64,000 nucleotides of DNA from Phoenix dactylifera (Eukaryota; Streptophyta; Magnoliopsida; Arecales; Arecaceae): positions 8,032,475 through 8,096,474 of the forward strand of contig NC_052407.1 in assembly GCF_009389715.1 (NCBI RefSeq). The letters run 5' to 3'. Position numbers and translations under genes: made by a program. The notes beneath the pieces were generated by a model. It did no database searches. It was not told the DNA's origin and saw only the letters and a list, made by a program, of their open reading frames with translations. Shown here piece after piece: positions 36,054 through 47,423 of this stretch. Every line of letters begins with the position of its first letter. The first letter of the stretch is position 1.

Positions 36054-36373
36054 AAAGTTTCCATGAATGTCTTTGACTGATAATACTATTTCTGCTGTTT
36101 GGAGTATAACTGCTTCATGGTTGCACACGAAGCTGTATCACAACTGATTTTGTGAATTTTGTCATCCCTGTGGATGTAACTTGAGTTTCTTTTGTAGTTT
36201 ATGAATCTTACAATTAATTTGGCCAGTTGCAAGTGCCAGTTTTTCTGCCTCTTTGTCTACATACACGATGAGTTGTGAGTTTTGCCATCCCTGTAATGTA
36301 TCTTGAGTTTTATCATGTAATTTACATAGCTTATGACCAATCTGACTGGTTACAAGTTAAATTACCTGAGGAG

Positions 36374-36376
<3 letters not shown>

Positions 36377-36425
<49 letters not shown>

Positions 36426-36445
36426 CGCGCGCGCGCGCGCGCGTG
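36377..36445. repeat. Compound microsatellite (CT)n-(GT)n-(GC)n
   Basis: About 21 CT units pass into GTGTGTG and then about ten GC units before GTGTCTGG. It has the same composite order as 10663-10705. Confidence 0.9.
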
Positions 36446-38103
36446 TCTGGATAGAAGAGGTTTGTAGACAATGGGCTGCACAATGAGAGGTAGCAGTTTT
36501 CCAGATACACTTCACAATTTTGGTTAAGGCTGGGTCTGGACTCAGGTTTCTTAGTACAACTACCCAGGGGCTTTACCGGCTTGCATGCTGACACCTTCCA
36601 TATTAGCCATTGATGTTATGTATGTAAATAGAAGGTGTAAATAAAAAAATATTTAGATAGAAAAATTCCTAATTATAAGGATGTTTAGTTATTTAAAGAT
36701 GTTCAAGTGAAGTTAAATAGGTTATTTGATGGCCCAGAAAACAAAATGCTTCAGATTGTATTGACATATGTTATTGAGAACTCAACTCTCTAAAGACCTG
36801 CATCTCTCTCTCTCAGAGAAAGTGCCACTGATCTAAAGTGAGATCAGGTCCAACATGTTTGGATCTTGTTGTAATTTCCCATAAAAATTCCTGCTACCGT
36901 AAACTATGTGCAATCTAAATTAGCTCCATGCAGTGTAAGTATTGATCTGCAGTCAAATGTTCCATCACATAGTTATGGAGTTTTTTTTTTTTTTTTTTCC
37001 TTGAGAAAAAATATGAAAGCACCTTGGCCCACCTTGGCAGTCGCCGAATTGGTTGGACAGGCCAACAGCTTGTAAACTGGAAATGATTGATCTTAATACA
37101 GGAGGCCCGTAAATTTGATTAGGGCTAATTAATATGCATGAATATATGACAAATGGACGTAGAGAGCTGAGCACGAGATCCTGGATCTATATGATTCTCC
37201 AATTCAAGCAGGCATTATGAATTTGTTTGCCACACTACATTTCAATTGATAAATCTTCACATATTAGATTGCCATCCAGATGGTCTTTTTTCTCTTTAGA
37301 GAGTGAAACATTATTGTACCAAAAAAAGAGGAAAAATACAGAGAGAGAGAGAGAGAGTGAAACATTATAGTGCAACTCCAGGGTTTACATTGCCATTTCT
37401 ATGTGAAGCAAAGGTGTATTCAACTTGTGCAAATGAAGGGTAAGAACAAGGAAAGTCCGGGAGAAATGAAAAGAACTTCAACTTAGTGGCTGCCCATTAA
37501 TTGAGATTAGCAGTGGATGAGTAGGTAATAAAGAAATTTATCTTTTTTAATTAATTCAGCCAATAGCTACGCAAGATTCCATACATCGAAATAATACAGA
37601 TCTATGATCTGCACAATTAAGTCCATTGACTTCCTTGGAAGCATTCCTGCCACAGCAAATGCTGCTTTTCCTTATGATCTCTTCCTGTAGGCCAATTTAC
37701 TAAATCATATGGTTCTTCTGATCTATACGTAATAAAATATTTTTGAGACTGAGTGAATGTTTCATAAGCATCCTGAAGTAAGATGCATCAATGAGCTGGC
37801 CAAGTTATATTTATTCATATGTATTTGATGATACACAATGCATCAGATTCAAACCAGATCTTCGTCGGGCCTCTACGCTTCACTAACACCAAACTTGAAC
37901 CAATTTGCAAATGCCCATGTAGGATTTACAGGCGCACCAAATCGACATGCAAGCCATCATCACTACTTGCAGAACATTCAGAATTTAAATTTGCCCACAT
38001 CAACTTCTAGCATGGGATATGAATCAACAACTATCTTTTAAGATTCATTTTTCATATGCTTGCAGCACATCGAATGCATCAAAAATCAATAATATGACAA
38101 ATC

Positions 38104-38388
38104 TCAAATTAGAAAATGAAATTTTGCACTAAAACTAGAACAATAAAATGTAATACAGCAATGTGAATAAGAGATGAAATATACAACAAAGTAAACGTGT
38201 AGAAAATATTCAACCAGTGCTATGTTTTTGGTGAGGAGAGCTTGGTATCTAGAATTGGACTTGCTGTTCCAGGATTCGAATCTTATCTCTTGGGTCTTGA
38301 AAATTTTATTGCATAATAGAAGGAAAAGAAGGGAAGAAAAAAAAACTAACAACAGAGGATGATCAAGAGAGCTAGCAAAGTCTGCCAT
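38104..38388 (-). CDS. Possible small secreted or membrane-anchored peptide, unproven
   Basis: A 94-codon frame starts ATGGCAGAC. Residues 11-27 are strongly hydrophobic (LLLVFFSSLLFLLLCNK), like a signal peptide or anchor. A short polar region follows (residues about 28-55), then a second hydrophobic Tyr/Phe-rich part that may be read-through into non-coding sequence. No known peptide hormone motif is visible. The AT-rich surroundings make a chance frame quite possible. Confidence 0.2.
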   Translation of the reverse strand: MADFASSLDHPLLLVFFSSLLFLLLCNKIFKTQEIRFESWNSKSNSRYQALLTKNIALVEYFLHVYFVVYFISYSHCCITFYCSSFSAKFHFLI

Positions 38389-40920
38389 AATATAGTAGAA
38401 GGCTATAGGAAAGAAGGGGGAAAAATCAGACTAGAAATAAATGAAAGATGATCCATAAACTAATAGAGGGAAATTGAAGCACCGTGGAGATGGAGGAGCA
38501 ATTGCCATAATTGAAGCTCCAACTAATGACTCACTATAGGTTTGTAGCCATGAGGTGCAGCTTTTGAGTGGAGGGATTGTTAGTGTTTATAGATTATCAT
38601 GCCATTTCTTCTCCAAAGTTCCTGGGCAGACTGCATCATTAGACTGTATAGAACATACAAGATTTGGCATATATAACTAATAGCAAAGGAATAAAATTAA
38701 GATCAAGCCTAGTGCCAAGCTTCTTTCAATGCTAATTAAAGCATCATTATTCAGAATAGTAACAAGTGCAGTAGAGATAACTCATTGTTTTGCATGGATT
38801 AGCTATACATCTAATGTAAAAAAGAGAACTTGAAAAGGTGCATAGTATTTGATTTATTCATGAGTAAACTACAAGCTAGCTACCAAGTACATATTTGAAA
38901 ATAAAATATTTTATTTGTGTATCTTTGTAATAACTAAGATTAAATAGTGTATTTATAATAAATATATTATTCAAGTATATTGTAATTTTATATGGACATT
39001 TTTTTAGAATTCGATCAAGCCTGATGCAAGATTAGGCATAATAATATAAACAACTATTGCAATGTATGGTTCCAGAGGAACTTGTAATGTCAAAGAGATA
39101 AGTCGAATCGTATTTTATAAAATGAATTAATGAGATAGTTCAATAGATTAAAACCATACGGTGTCAAATTAGTTTCCATGAACATCTAGAATAGTTTGTA
39201 GTTTTACTATCATGATGGAGCATACTCTTTAAACAGATAGGTCTCTTCAAATTGAAGTGTTGATATGATTTCCAAAGGCAACACTATATATAGAACTCAT
39301 GCAGAGTTCAGATATAAGTACAGATTCCCTGTAGTAAAGACAGAAACTTGATGCATAAATGTCTTACAAGAAAAATTAGCAAACGGAGAAACTTGATGAC
39401 TCAATTTATAAATAGATTGTAACTACAAGTCCAAATAAGTTTCTAATCACTAATAAGCAATCCAACTTATGTTGAAAAAACAAAATCAACTTTGTCTTTA
39501 TGAGGCAAAACTATTAGATATTGACAAATTTATTATCTCTGAAAGCCAAAGATAGACTTTGTTATAAGTTTAGTATTTCACCATTCCTCTTGATCATGCT
39601 CAATCAGAGTTTAATGTCAAAACTCCTAGTCCCATTATTCTGTTTAAAAAGTTTCTGCAACATAAAAATTCACAAAAAGATTAAACAAACTGGCATTCAG
39701 GATTCTAAAATGCGATCAAAACTCCGAGACATATCAAGAAATGACATTCCAACTATTAACACATTAAAGAAAGCAGAGTTCATGCACTAAAAGACTATAA
39801 AAGGGCACCAATCCTAGAGGCCCTGGGCTTAGTTGATGGGAGAAGAAAATAATAGAGAAGCGAGCAGGAGAGAAGAGGGAATGCAATGGGAACAAATCAA
39901 AGGAGAGGCCAGTGTCAAGCTGGACATATCAGTAGGCAGGGGACATGATAATGTGGAAAGGAGAGTTTGGGGAAGTCTCAAAAAGAGGAAAGGGTAAACA
40001 ACATGAAATGTGCATGGTGCATCTACCAGTAGCATTCTATTAAGTGCATTCTAAGGAGTTGAGCAAATTTACTGTTTGAAAGAGTTGAACAATCGAGAAA
40101 ATCTTTATCTAGCCTAGCAATCTGTATCTTGCTAGGTGACACCAAAGATTTAGCCATATGTAGCTTCCCAAAAATGCTACAGATGTTCAATACCTGATTG
40201 CATTTTTGTGAGGGAGGTTTCTCTTTTAGTATAAAAAGCATATCCTACCACCCAAATTTCAATTAAATTTTCTCCCATCCTAGCTCACAAAGTTAAGAAA
40301 AAAAAAACTGCGGTTAGAGACTTTAGCACCCATGCTCCACTGTGTATCATTGCAGCTTCACTACAATGTTATGAACTTCACTTGAGATTTCTTTGTAGGC
40401 ACCTTAATTGCCATTCAAATTGATGTTACCATTGTATACCACATTGCTATTGCTATGTATGATAGATAGTACTACTATTATTTTTTTTTTCCTTGGACTC
40501 CATAGCTTTTATCCCCTTCGATCTTTATGTTAATTGCCTAGTTTTTACTCTTGATGTATCAGTTTGTATAGTTGGTGTTTGGTGTTCCAACTTGCAACAT
40601 CAATCTATTTCACTTTTTTGAAGGATGACAACATAATTTAAATACTTTGATGCTCGATGATAATGACAGCAACAAAATATCCAACACACAAAAACCTAAG
40701 ATATTCCCACAATATCCACAATCCACTTCAAAAGATTATGGTCCATTTGAATGTCCTCCACCTCTTTACAAGGCACACTTTTACATCCGGCTGACGGCTC
40801 TGGCGGATCCGGTGTTCGGTCTTCTAACCTCCAATCAGCGCCCGTCACGTAGCCCAAATACTCCCATTAAGCCGTTCCTCCGGCGGATTGCGCGCGAGAG
40901 AGATTTGTTTCCCCCCTTTT

Positions 40921-41283
40921 TTACTGCGACTTCGGGTGTTCCTCCTCTCCTCGTTCGTTTCCCTCCGCCGCCTCGCCTGCTACTCCTGCCGGCGGCCGAT
41001 CCTGGGGAGCCTCCTCTGGACGACCGGCGACGTAGTGGATGAGCTCCTCCCCGGTGCGCTCGGCGGCGGCCTCCTCCGGAGGGGGTGAGATCCGGAGGAG
41101 GACGGCGACGGCGGCGAGTAAGAAGCCGGTGGAGAGGAGGAGGGGCCAAAAGAAGCTTACGACGGTGGCGAAGCTGGGCCCGACGCTGAGGAGCGAGAAG
41201 ACGGCGGCGGCAAGGGCAGCGGCGGCGAGGAGGTGGAACCGGAACTCCATCGCTAGTCCCAGGAGCCTTTCCTGGATCGCCAT
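40921..41283 (-). CDS. Small predicted membrane protein of unknown function
   Basis: Single-exon frame of 120 residues with GC-rich plant-gene-like codon use, unlike its AT-rich surroundings. The ATG is in AAGATGG context. Residues 15-33 and 40-64 form two hydrophobic segments (LLAAAALAAAVFSLL, and VVSFFWPLLLSTGFLLAAVAVLL) separated by a short loop. The rest, 66-120, is hydrophilic and rich in Glu, Pro and Ala, so it probably faces the cytosol. I do not recognise a named family. The layout resembles small uncharacterised plant membrane proteins with a conserved helical hairpin and a variable acidic tail. The overlapping plus-strand frames are shadows of its high GC content. Upstream, a CT-rich leader (41334-41356) supports a promoter. 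Confidence 0.6.
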   Translation of the reverse strand: MAIQERLLGLAMEFRFHLLAAAALAAAVFSLLSVGPSFATVVSFFWPLLLSTGFLLAAVAVLLRISPPPEEAAAERTGEELIHYVAGRPEEAPQDRPPAGVAGEAAEGNERGEEEHPKSQ

Positions 41284-41333
41284 CTTGCTACCGAGCGAGC
41301 TAGATTTCTCTTTCTAGTTTCTAGGGTCTGATT

Positions 41334-41356
41334 GGGGGGGGGGGAGAGAGAGAGAG
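41334..41356. repeat. G-run and GA microsatellite in the putative leader of the small membrane protein gene
   Basis: About ten G followed by (AG)n on the plus strand, that is (CT)n then C-run on the coding strand. CT-rich leaders are common in plant promoters. Confidence 0.6.
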
Positions 41357-41595
41357 GAAGACCGATGCGGAGAAAAGAGGAGAGAAAAGAAAGGAGTCTT
41401 GGATTCATTGATGGATGGGGAGAGGTTATGTCACGGTCTGAAAGATTCTTTCCGCTGCCAAACGTTCATTTTTTTCTTTATTTTTTTAATTAAGCTTTTG
41501 GGTCACGGTCTCTCACAAGAGAGAGAATAAGAAGCTCGGTCCCCAAAATGCCCTTTGTTCTTCGAGATAACTCTGTTGTTATATCAGCAGGTTAT

Positions 41596-42364
41596 GGCTC
41601 CGTTTGGCGTAGCTGATATCTCCGTTATTGATACATATAAACTGTTCGTGGCTTCATTTGGTAGAGATATTAGGAGTAAAGCTTTTAAAAATAAAATTTT
41701 TATAAAAATTATTTACTTTTTAGTAATTATATTTTTAAAATGCTGTAAAATTTTAATATATATTTGATAAATAAACTAAGAAAATATTTTTGGTATGATA
41801 AAATGACCATAAAAAACATTGCATAATATTATATAACAAATCATAATAAAATATAATATATATTTTAAATATATAAATATATAATATAATACAATATTAT
41901 TGTAATGTAATATAATATTATTATAATATAGTAATATAATATTGTATACTATAGCGAAATAATATAATATAATTTAATATTATATAACATAATATATCAA
42001 TGCATTATAATATAACATAATATAATATTATATTTATAATATAATAAAATAATAAAGATATAAAATATAATTATTATATATTAATATTTTATTAATATAA
42101 TATTTTTAGGAACTAATTTTGTAATTATAATACTTTATAATGGGTATTTTGGTCCAAAAAGAAAAAAAATTATAAATCAAAATAGCTTTCCGATATATGC
42201 TAAAAATACTTTTCCGTATAAGCTCTATTTTAGAGCTTCTCCAAGAACTTATTTTAGCTTTGATTCCGATTTTTTTTACCAAACACCTCTATTCCATCTA
42301 GCAAGTACTTTTAGAAAGTCAGAAAGTGCTTATTGGCCCACCACAAGCTCTGCCAAATGGAGTC
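41596..42364. mobile_element. MITE-like element with very AT-rich core
   Basis: The ends GGCTCCGTTTGGCGTAGCT and, inward from the right, GACTCCATTTGGCAGAGCT are inverted repeats with four mismatches in 19. The interior 41780-42130 is almost entirely ATAATATAAT words, with no gene. A target duplication could not be defined, so the superfamily is open; the GGCTCCGTTTGG end is seen in both Harbinger and hAT-type MITEs. Confidence 0.55.
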
Positions 42365-43435
42365 TACATTATAATATGTGAAAAAGTTACTATTAACAAT
42401 TATCATGTTAATTACTATCATATTACATTTCACTGTTTATCTTAATAATATAGATATTATTTAGTTTTAAAAAGATAGCTGTTATAATAATTTTAGAGAA
42501 TATCCAAACGATATTTTAAGACTTAAACTTCTGTACTAGCTGGGAGAGTCAACGTTAATTAGATAAATAATATCATTATTGTCATTTATAATAACCTTTT
42601 TCTCTATAATAGTAAATAATGATCTTTGTAAGTATCTATAGCAGGTTTTGTTAGGGTTATTGCAACTGGATCACTATGTTATTGAAACAAAGGATTTGAG
42701 TGAAGCACATTATTAATTTTTTATTAATTTTTATTATAAATTTTATAGCAATGATTTTATAACATTTCTTTTGCTAGGATATAACAACTATAGATATTGT
42801 TAAATAAATCTAGTTTGAACTAAATGATGAGCGTTATTTCACCAACCCTGGCAAAGCAACATTTCGTGACCAAGGGTAAGGGGCGTTTCTGGCAACTTTG
42901 GGGTAGAAGCTTCCACAGAAACTTCAATTTTTTTAGATTTTAAAGGGCAAAATGATAGCTAAGGGACTACCGAAGGGCGGGTCTTGGAAAAGGAGTCTCT
43001 GCAGACTTGTCGGCTACTTTTTACGTCATCCTCGGCGACGGAAAGGAATCTAATAATTGCGCCAACTGGAGGGTAACCATTTGCTCGTGAGCTTCGCAGC
43101 GTCGTGTTTTCATGTGGTTTCGAAGCAAAGTTGTCGGATCTTGATCAGACGGTTTCTGTAGGCGGGATACTGTAGGATGAGATTTGGACGTGATCGATCA
43201 ACTTTTTTTAAAGAAAATAATCATTTGCTTTGATCCATCTAATAATTAAGTCCAATTATGCTCCGATACATCTAGCTTTAAAACTTGTTTAACCTATTTG
43301 ATACTTATATAACTCATTTTTGACCTATTTAACGCTTAACCTATTTAATATATTTAAATTTATTTAACTCGTTAAAAATCTATCAAATCCCAAGAAGACT
43401 TAGACAGGATTAGAAGATAATATTTCCTTCCTTCT
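42365..43435. other. Intergenic, no gene recognised
   Basis: Mostly AT-rich. At 43270-43390 the words TTTAAC and CCTATTTAA recur, as in some non-autonomous hAT elements, but no termini were found. The 5' end of the gypsy relic may be here. Confidence 0.4.
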
Positions 43436-45310
43436 GGGTTCTCTTTATGGTGACTAGGACCTCTCCCTCTCAGCTCGGCCTCTTCTATTGACTTCTTTCA
43501 TCGTTGTATTTTTGAATGAGGATTAATGTCGACCTAACTAGTCTCTAACTCTTGGAGGATTATAATTTGGTTTCTTTCTTTTTGCTTGCTCCGTAATGTC
43601 CCATGCTACTATGGGTTGATTCGGGGCTTATTCACATTCAAGGAGCACCTAAGAGAGCAGAGGCTGGTAGTATTTTTCTTCCAAAATAGGCCGTCCTTTG
43701 ATTAGAGGGAACCCTTTCGTCATCCATAGGAGGAAGAGTCGATTTTTCTTTATTACTTCTGAGTAGCCCTAGGCTTTCAGCACCCTTTGGGGGTCCTCCA
43801 AGATAATATGGAATTGAGCTCCCAAGCTTTCTAAGGAAGACCAGAAATCATTGGACCTTCTTCGGAAGCAATATGTCCCCTCTGCGGGAATTCTTGACCA
43901 AGCAGATATTGTTTAATGCTGGCATGAGTCTAGCTGACCTATAAGGTAAAAGTCTTCATTTCTCCTTTCCTCCCTTTTTTTTTTATACAAGCTGAGGATG
44001 ATAGACTTCCAATCATTTTTTTCTTATTAGGCAAGGATGAAGATCGTCTGAGCTAAGTTTCCCTTGCTCAAACAATTAGGCTGAGTATGAGGCATTGATA
44101 ATCATCATAGGAATGCTGCTTGACATGGAAGTTGCCATAGTTGAAGTTGTTGTGACTCTCAAGTGATAAATGAATAGCTTTGTGGGGAGTATAAGTGTGG
44201 CAATGAAGCACTCATGCAATATTATATGAAGGTTATGAAGTTAATTGAAGGTTTTGCTAAGGTGACCTTGAAATTTATTTTTCAAACCCATCAGGGCAGA
44301 TCCAAAAGTGCGATGGCTAATAACCAAACAATATGGTTATTACTAGCCTAAGATGGTGGAGGATTGCATGAGGTATGCTAAAGGGGTGCCTAGCATGCCA
44401 AAGGCATGAACTATTATAGAGAGTCTCGGCAGCAAATTTGCATCCCATTATCAAATCATGACCATTTAGAGGTGGGCCATGAACCTGGTCGATCAGATCC
44501 ATCCACTTTCATCAGCAAGTCACGAGTTTGTCATCATGGCCTATGAGGTCGGTGAATCAGTCTATTGTCACTAACTTCATCAGGAATCATATAATTCATA
44601 GGTTCAATTTGGTGGAAACTATCACGATCGATCAAGACACTACTTTTACTAGTCAAGATATCTTGGCATTTGTGGAGGAGATCGGTTACTATATCATCCA
44701 TTCAACATCATATTGCATCTAAGATAATGGGACCGATTCAACTAACAAGATATTGGCGGCCAACATTCGTAAGTTTATTGGAATTCTTTCCAAAATATTA
44801 TGGGGTACAAGATTTTTAAAAGATTGGCCGCTAGAGCAACTCCTTATTTTCTAACTTATGGTCTCAATCTAGTGCTACTGTTGGAGATGACTATCAAATC
44901 ATATAGGGTATCCCATTAGTTTGAATCATCTAGTCAAGATTATACTCGGGCTATGATAGTTGAGTTAGAGGAGCTGGACGAAATGAGACCGGCAATGAGA
45001 TCGTTTGTCTGCCCAAAAATTTAGAGTTGCTTGTTCTTTTGATAAGAAGGTTCAGCCAAAGTCCTTGGGCATTGGAGACTTGGTATTGAAAGTAATATTC
45101 CCTATTGGAAACCCGGATTTGGAAAGTGGTCTCCAAATTGGAAAGAACTATATACTGTACAACCTAGAGGAGTCTATATGCTAAGGGGCATTGATGGTGA
45201 TCCATTAATAGAACATATTTAAAGAAGTATTTTCCTGTGCACTTTAGGAAGCACGTAAAGAAATATCGAGTTAGAAGGCCATGTCATTTCATACTTTTGG
45301 CTAATTTGGT
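43436..45310 (+). pseudogene. Decayed Ty3/gypsy polyprotein (gag-like and integrase parts)
   Basis: Two family signatures are visible in frames broken by stops. Around 43540-43700 is a segment like the plant 'putative gypsy-type transposon' N-terminal domain: SNSWRIIIWFLSFC, then FTFKEHLREQR. Around 44460-44725 are integrase core pieces: WPMRSVNQSIVTNFIRNHII, ITIDQDTTFTSQDILAF and IIHSTSYCI, corresponding to the rve domain region with the ITxDQGxxFxS signature; the Asp is kept. Further 3', VLKVIFP resembles the post-integrase 'GDLVLRK' block. Reverse transcriptase was not recognised. Many stops and frame changes show long inactivity. Confidence 0.65.
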
Positions 45311-45844
45311 TGCACAATGAAAATATAGATACAAGGTTGAATAAACTAACATTCTCAAGATACACACTGCACTCTTCTAACCTACTAGCTAACATTATGG
45401 CGATGATTCTTCACAATTGTTGACCTACTATGCTGCATCCCATGATTCTCCACGATGATTTGATATTTTTTCCACCATGATAGCTCATCAATTGCAGTGA
45501 TAGTAAGCTCAGGGAAGTAGCCACGACGATGCGGTGGGCATAGAGCTTTTGTGCGGACCCAGTTATTGACCAATACTTACTTTGACTCGGATGGCAACTA
45601 GAAGGAGAATGGCTAGAGAAATGAGTATGCTTGGGAAGTAGAGGAGAGATGATCACCAGGAGAGGCAGGTAGGGCCAATTTATAAAGAAGAGGCACGCTT
45701 TATCGAGGGACAGGCGATCACCAGGAGAGGCAAGCAGTATGCAAGTCAAACGAGTGTACGAGACTATTCCATGTTAGAGGAGGCGTGAAGGAAACATGTA
45801 GTTCAAGAGAATTAATTAAAAAGAATATCAGAAGATTGCTAAAG
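45311..45844. other. Sequence between the gypsy relic and the TRIM element
   Basis: May belong to the 3' part of the gypsy element. No gene recognised. Confidence 0.35.
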
Positions 45845-45849
45845 GTAGT
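45845..45849. repeat. Target site duplication of the TRIM, left (GTAGT)
   Basis: GTAGT directly precedes the left LTR and is repeated directly after the right LTR at 46403-46407. Confidence 0.8.
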
Positions 45850-46402
45850 TGTCACAGGGATGGTGTTTTGGCCGAAGCCTCGCGCAACAGCATAGCCCAC
45901 ATTAAGCTAGCAGAGAAAGAGGATCGTGTTCCTCCCGAGGTATTGTCCGCTTTGGGGGTCGAGCGTATCCGGAGCTTTGCCCCCCAATTAAGGTACAGAA
46001 TCTTTCCGCTACTAGCCGATGTGGGACTATATTCAGGCCCTTCCCACAACATAGCCCCCCCAGCGGGAAGGTTCTGTGCCGGTTTTACCCGTGACAGCCT
46101 TCCAGGCTCAGGAAGAGTTTCTATGTGCGGGAGGCCCTTTCTCTAGCGCCATCTGTTGCGGGGACGACACTTTGGCCGGAGCCTCGCGCAACAGCATAGC
46201 CCACATTAAGCTAGCAGAGAAAGAGGACCGCGTTCTTCCCGAGGTATTGTCCGTTTTGGGGGTCGAGCGTACCCAGAGCCCTCCTCACGATTTTGCCCTT
46301 CAAAAGGTGCCTCGAGAGGAAAGGGCTTTGCCTTCCAATTAAGGCACAGAACATTTTCGCTACTAGCTGATGCAGGACTATATTCAGGCCCTTCCTACAA
46401 CA
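45850..46402 (-). mobile_element. TRIM: terminal-repeat retrotransposon in miniature
   Basis: Two direct repeats, 45850-46051 (202 bp) and 46154-46402 (249 bp), flank only 102 bases. Shared blocks include CCTCGCGCAACAGCATAGCC, AAGCTAGCAGAGAAAGAGGA and GACTATATTCAGGCCCTTCC; the left repeat has an internal deletion of about 47 bases. On the minus strand each begins TGTTGT(G/A)GGAAGG, and the 5' copy ends CAACA. The internal region starts with GATGGCGCTAGAGAAAGGG, a plausible primer binding site, and ends with the polypurine-like CTGGGGGGGCTA. GTAGT duplications bracket the element. There is no coding capacity, and frames across it are chance. It is not Cassandra, since no 5S rRNA-like sequence is seen. 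Confidence 0.85.
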
Positions 46403-46964
46403 GTAGTAATGCTACTTTCGTAAATGAGTAGTAATAGGTCAGCGTCTTGGCAACTTAGATGGCAGTCATAAACATGTGCAACATGGATGAAGCTAAGGAT
46501 TGAGACAGATGGAGGTCATGTGATCCTTGCTGGACTTAACATGACTCGTCTATGATTGTCTAATCACAACAAGTGTAAAAACATAGGTTGAAGAAACAAG
46601 ATTTGGCCCGGACTAACCATGATGTATAGATACATAGGTTCAAGAATATTAACTTTACTTTGGAATGGGAGTTAGCCCATGGTTGTGCTGTGTATGAAGT
46701 ATGTGGAATCGTGGAATGAACTTGCAAAACTGCGAAAGATCGTGGCAAGCCAATACGGATAGTTATAGGAAGTCGGCAGTTATTTCATAGTTTTAGTTTT
46801 GTGTATAAATAATAGATTGTAATTTGAACAAGAGATCGTTTGATCGATCAAATGAAACCAGTTTATCTTTAAATTATTCTTATTTGTATCTTTATTTTTA
46901 AATTTCTTGATTTTAGTTTGTGAGTAGAACTCTAATCCACTGGTAGTAGCAGCAGTAGAGTATT
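46403..46964. other. TRIM right duplication and probable gypsy LTR remainder
   Basis: Begins with the GTAGT duplication (46403-46407). Around 46800-46870, TATAAATAATAGATTGTAA followed by GAACAAGAGATCG looks like the TATA and R region of a plant LTR, so the stretch may be the rest of the 3' LTR of the gypsy relic, with the TRIM inserted in or near it. No gene. Confidence 0.35.
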
Positions 46965-46967
46965 TTA

Positions 46968-47420
46968 GGGCTCGTTAGGTTCGCGGGAAGCATTTTTTCT
47001 CCTAGAAATATGATTCATGAGAAACAAATTTCTAGGAAGAGGATGTCTAGGAAAGTACTTTTGGTATGTTTGGTTAACCACGGGAAAGTGACAAATTTTC
47101 AAAGTGCTTATGTTTGGTTGGCCATCCACTTTCTTATAAAAGTTATGTATAATTCCTATTATGCCCTTAATAAAAATTAGGTCTTTAATACCTCTTTAAT
47201 GCTTCTTTAATGTTGAAGGGTTTTTTGGAAAAAAGTAAAAATGGAGTGATTCCCGCCTCATGGAAAAGTAACTTTTCCATGAAATGTGAGAATCATATTC
47301 CCATGGAAATACAACTTTCCATCTTTCTTCTTTGAAAACTCCAACCAAACAAGAGGCATCTCATTACTTTTCCGTCGACCACACTTTTCCCTCTTCTTTT
47401 CCCACGAACCAAAAGAGCCC
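46968..47420. mobile_element. Harbinger-like MITE with TTA target duplication
   Basis: The ends GGGCTCGTTAGGTTCGCGGG and, inward from the right, GGGCTCTTTTGGTTCGTGGG match at 17 of 20 positions. TTA flanks both sides (46965-46967, 47421-47423). 453 bp, non-coding, with internal self-complementarity (GGAAAAGT / ACTTTTCC). Confidence 0.85.
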
Positions 47421-47423
47421 TTA

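Larger units (their letters stand above)
36054..40920. other. TPK 3' flank and intergenic sequence
   Basis: The TPK 3'UTR should lie in the first few hundred bases. A (CT)n/(GT)n/(GC)n microsatellite is at 36377-36445, a 20-base T run at about 36979 and a (GA)n tract near 37340. A minus-strand frame at 38388-38104 begins with a hydrophobic leader and is listed separately. Otherwise nothing was recognised in AT-rich sequence. Confidence 0.45.

Noticed and set aside
36975-37010. A 20-base T run followed by CCTTGAGAAAAAATATG, possibly the tail of a minus-strand retroposon
   Set aside because: No target duplication or recognisable body could be found.
45868-46342. Two plus-strand frames sharing a 30-residue repeat
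   Set aside because: The repeat is the TRIM LTR read in a chance frame.
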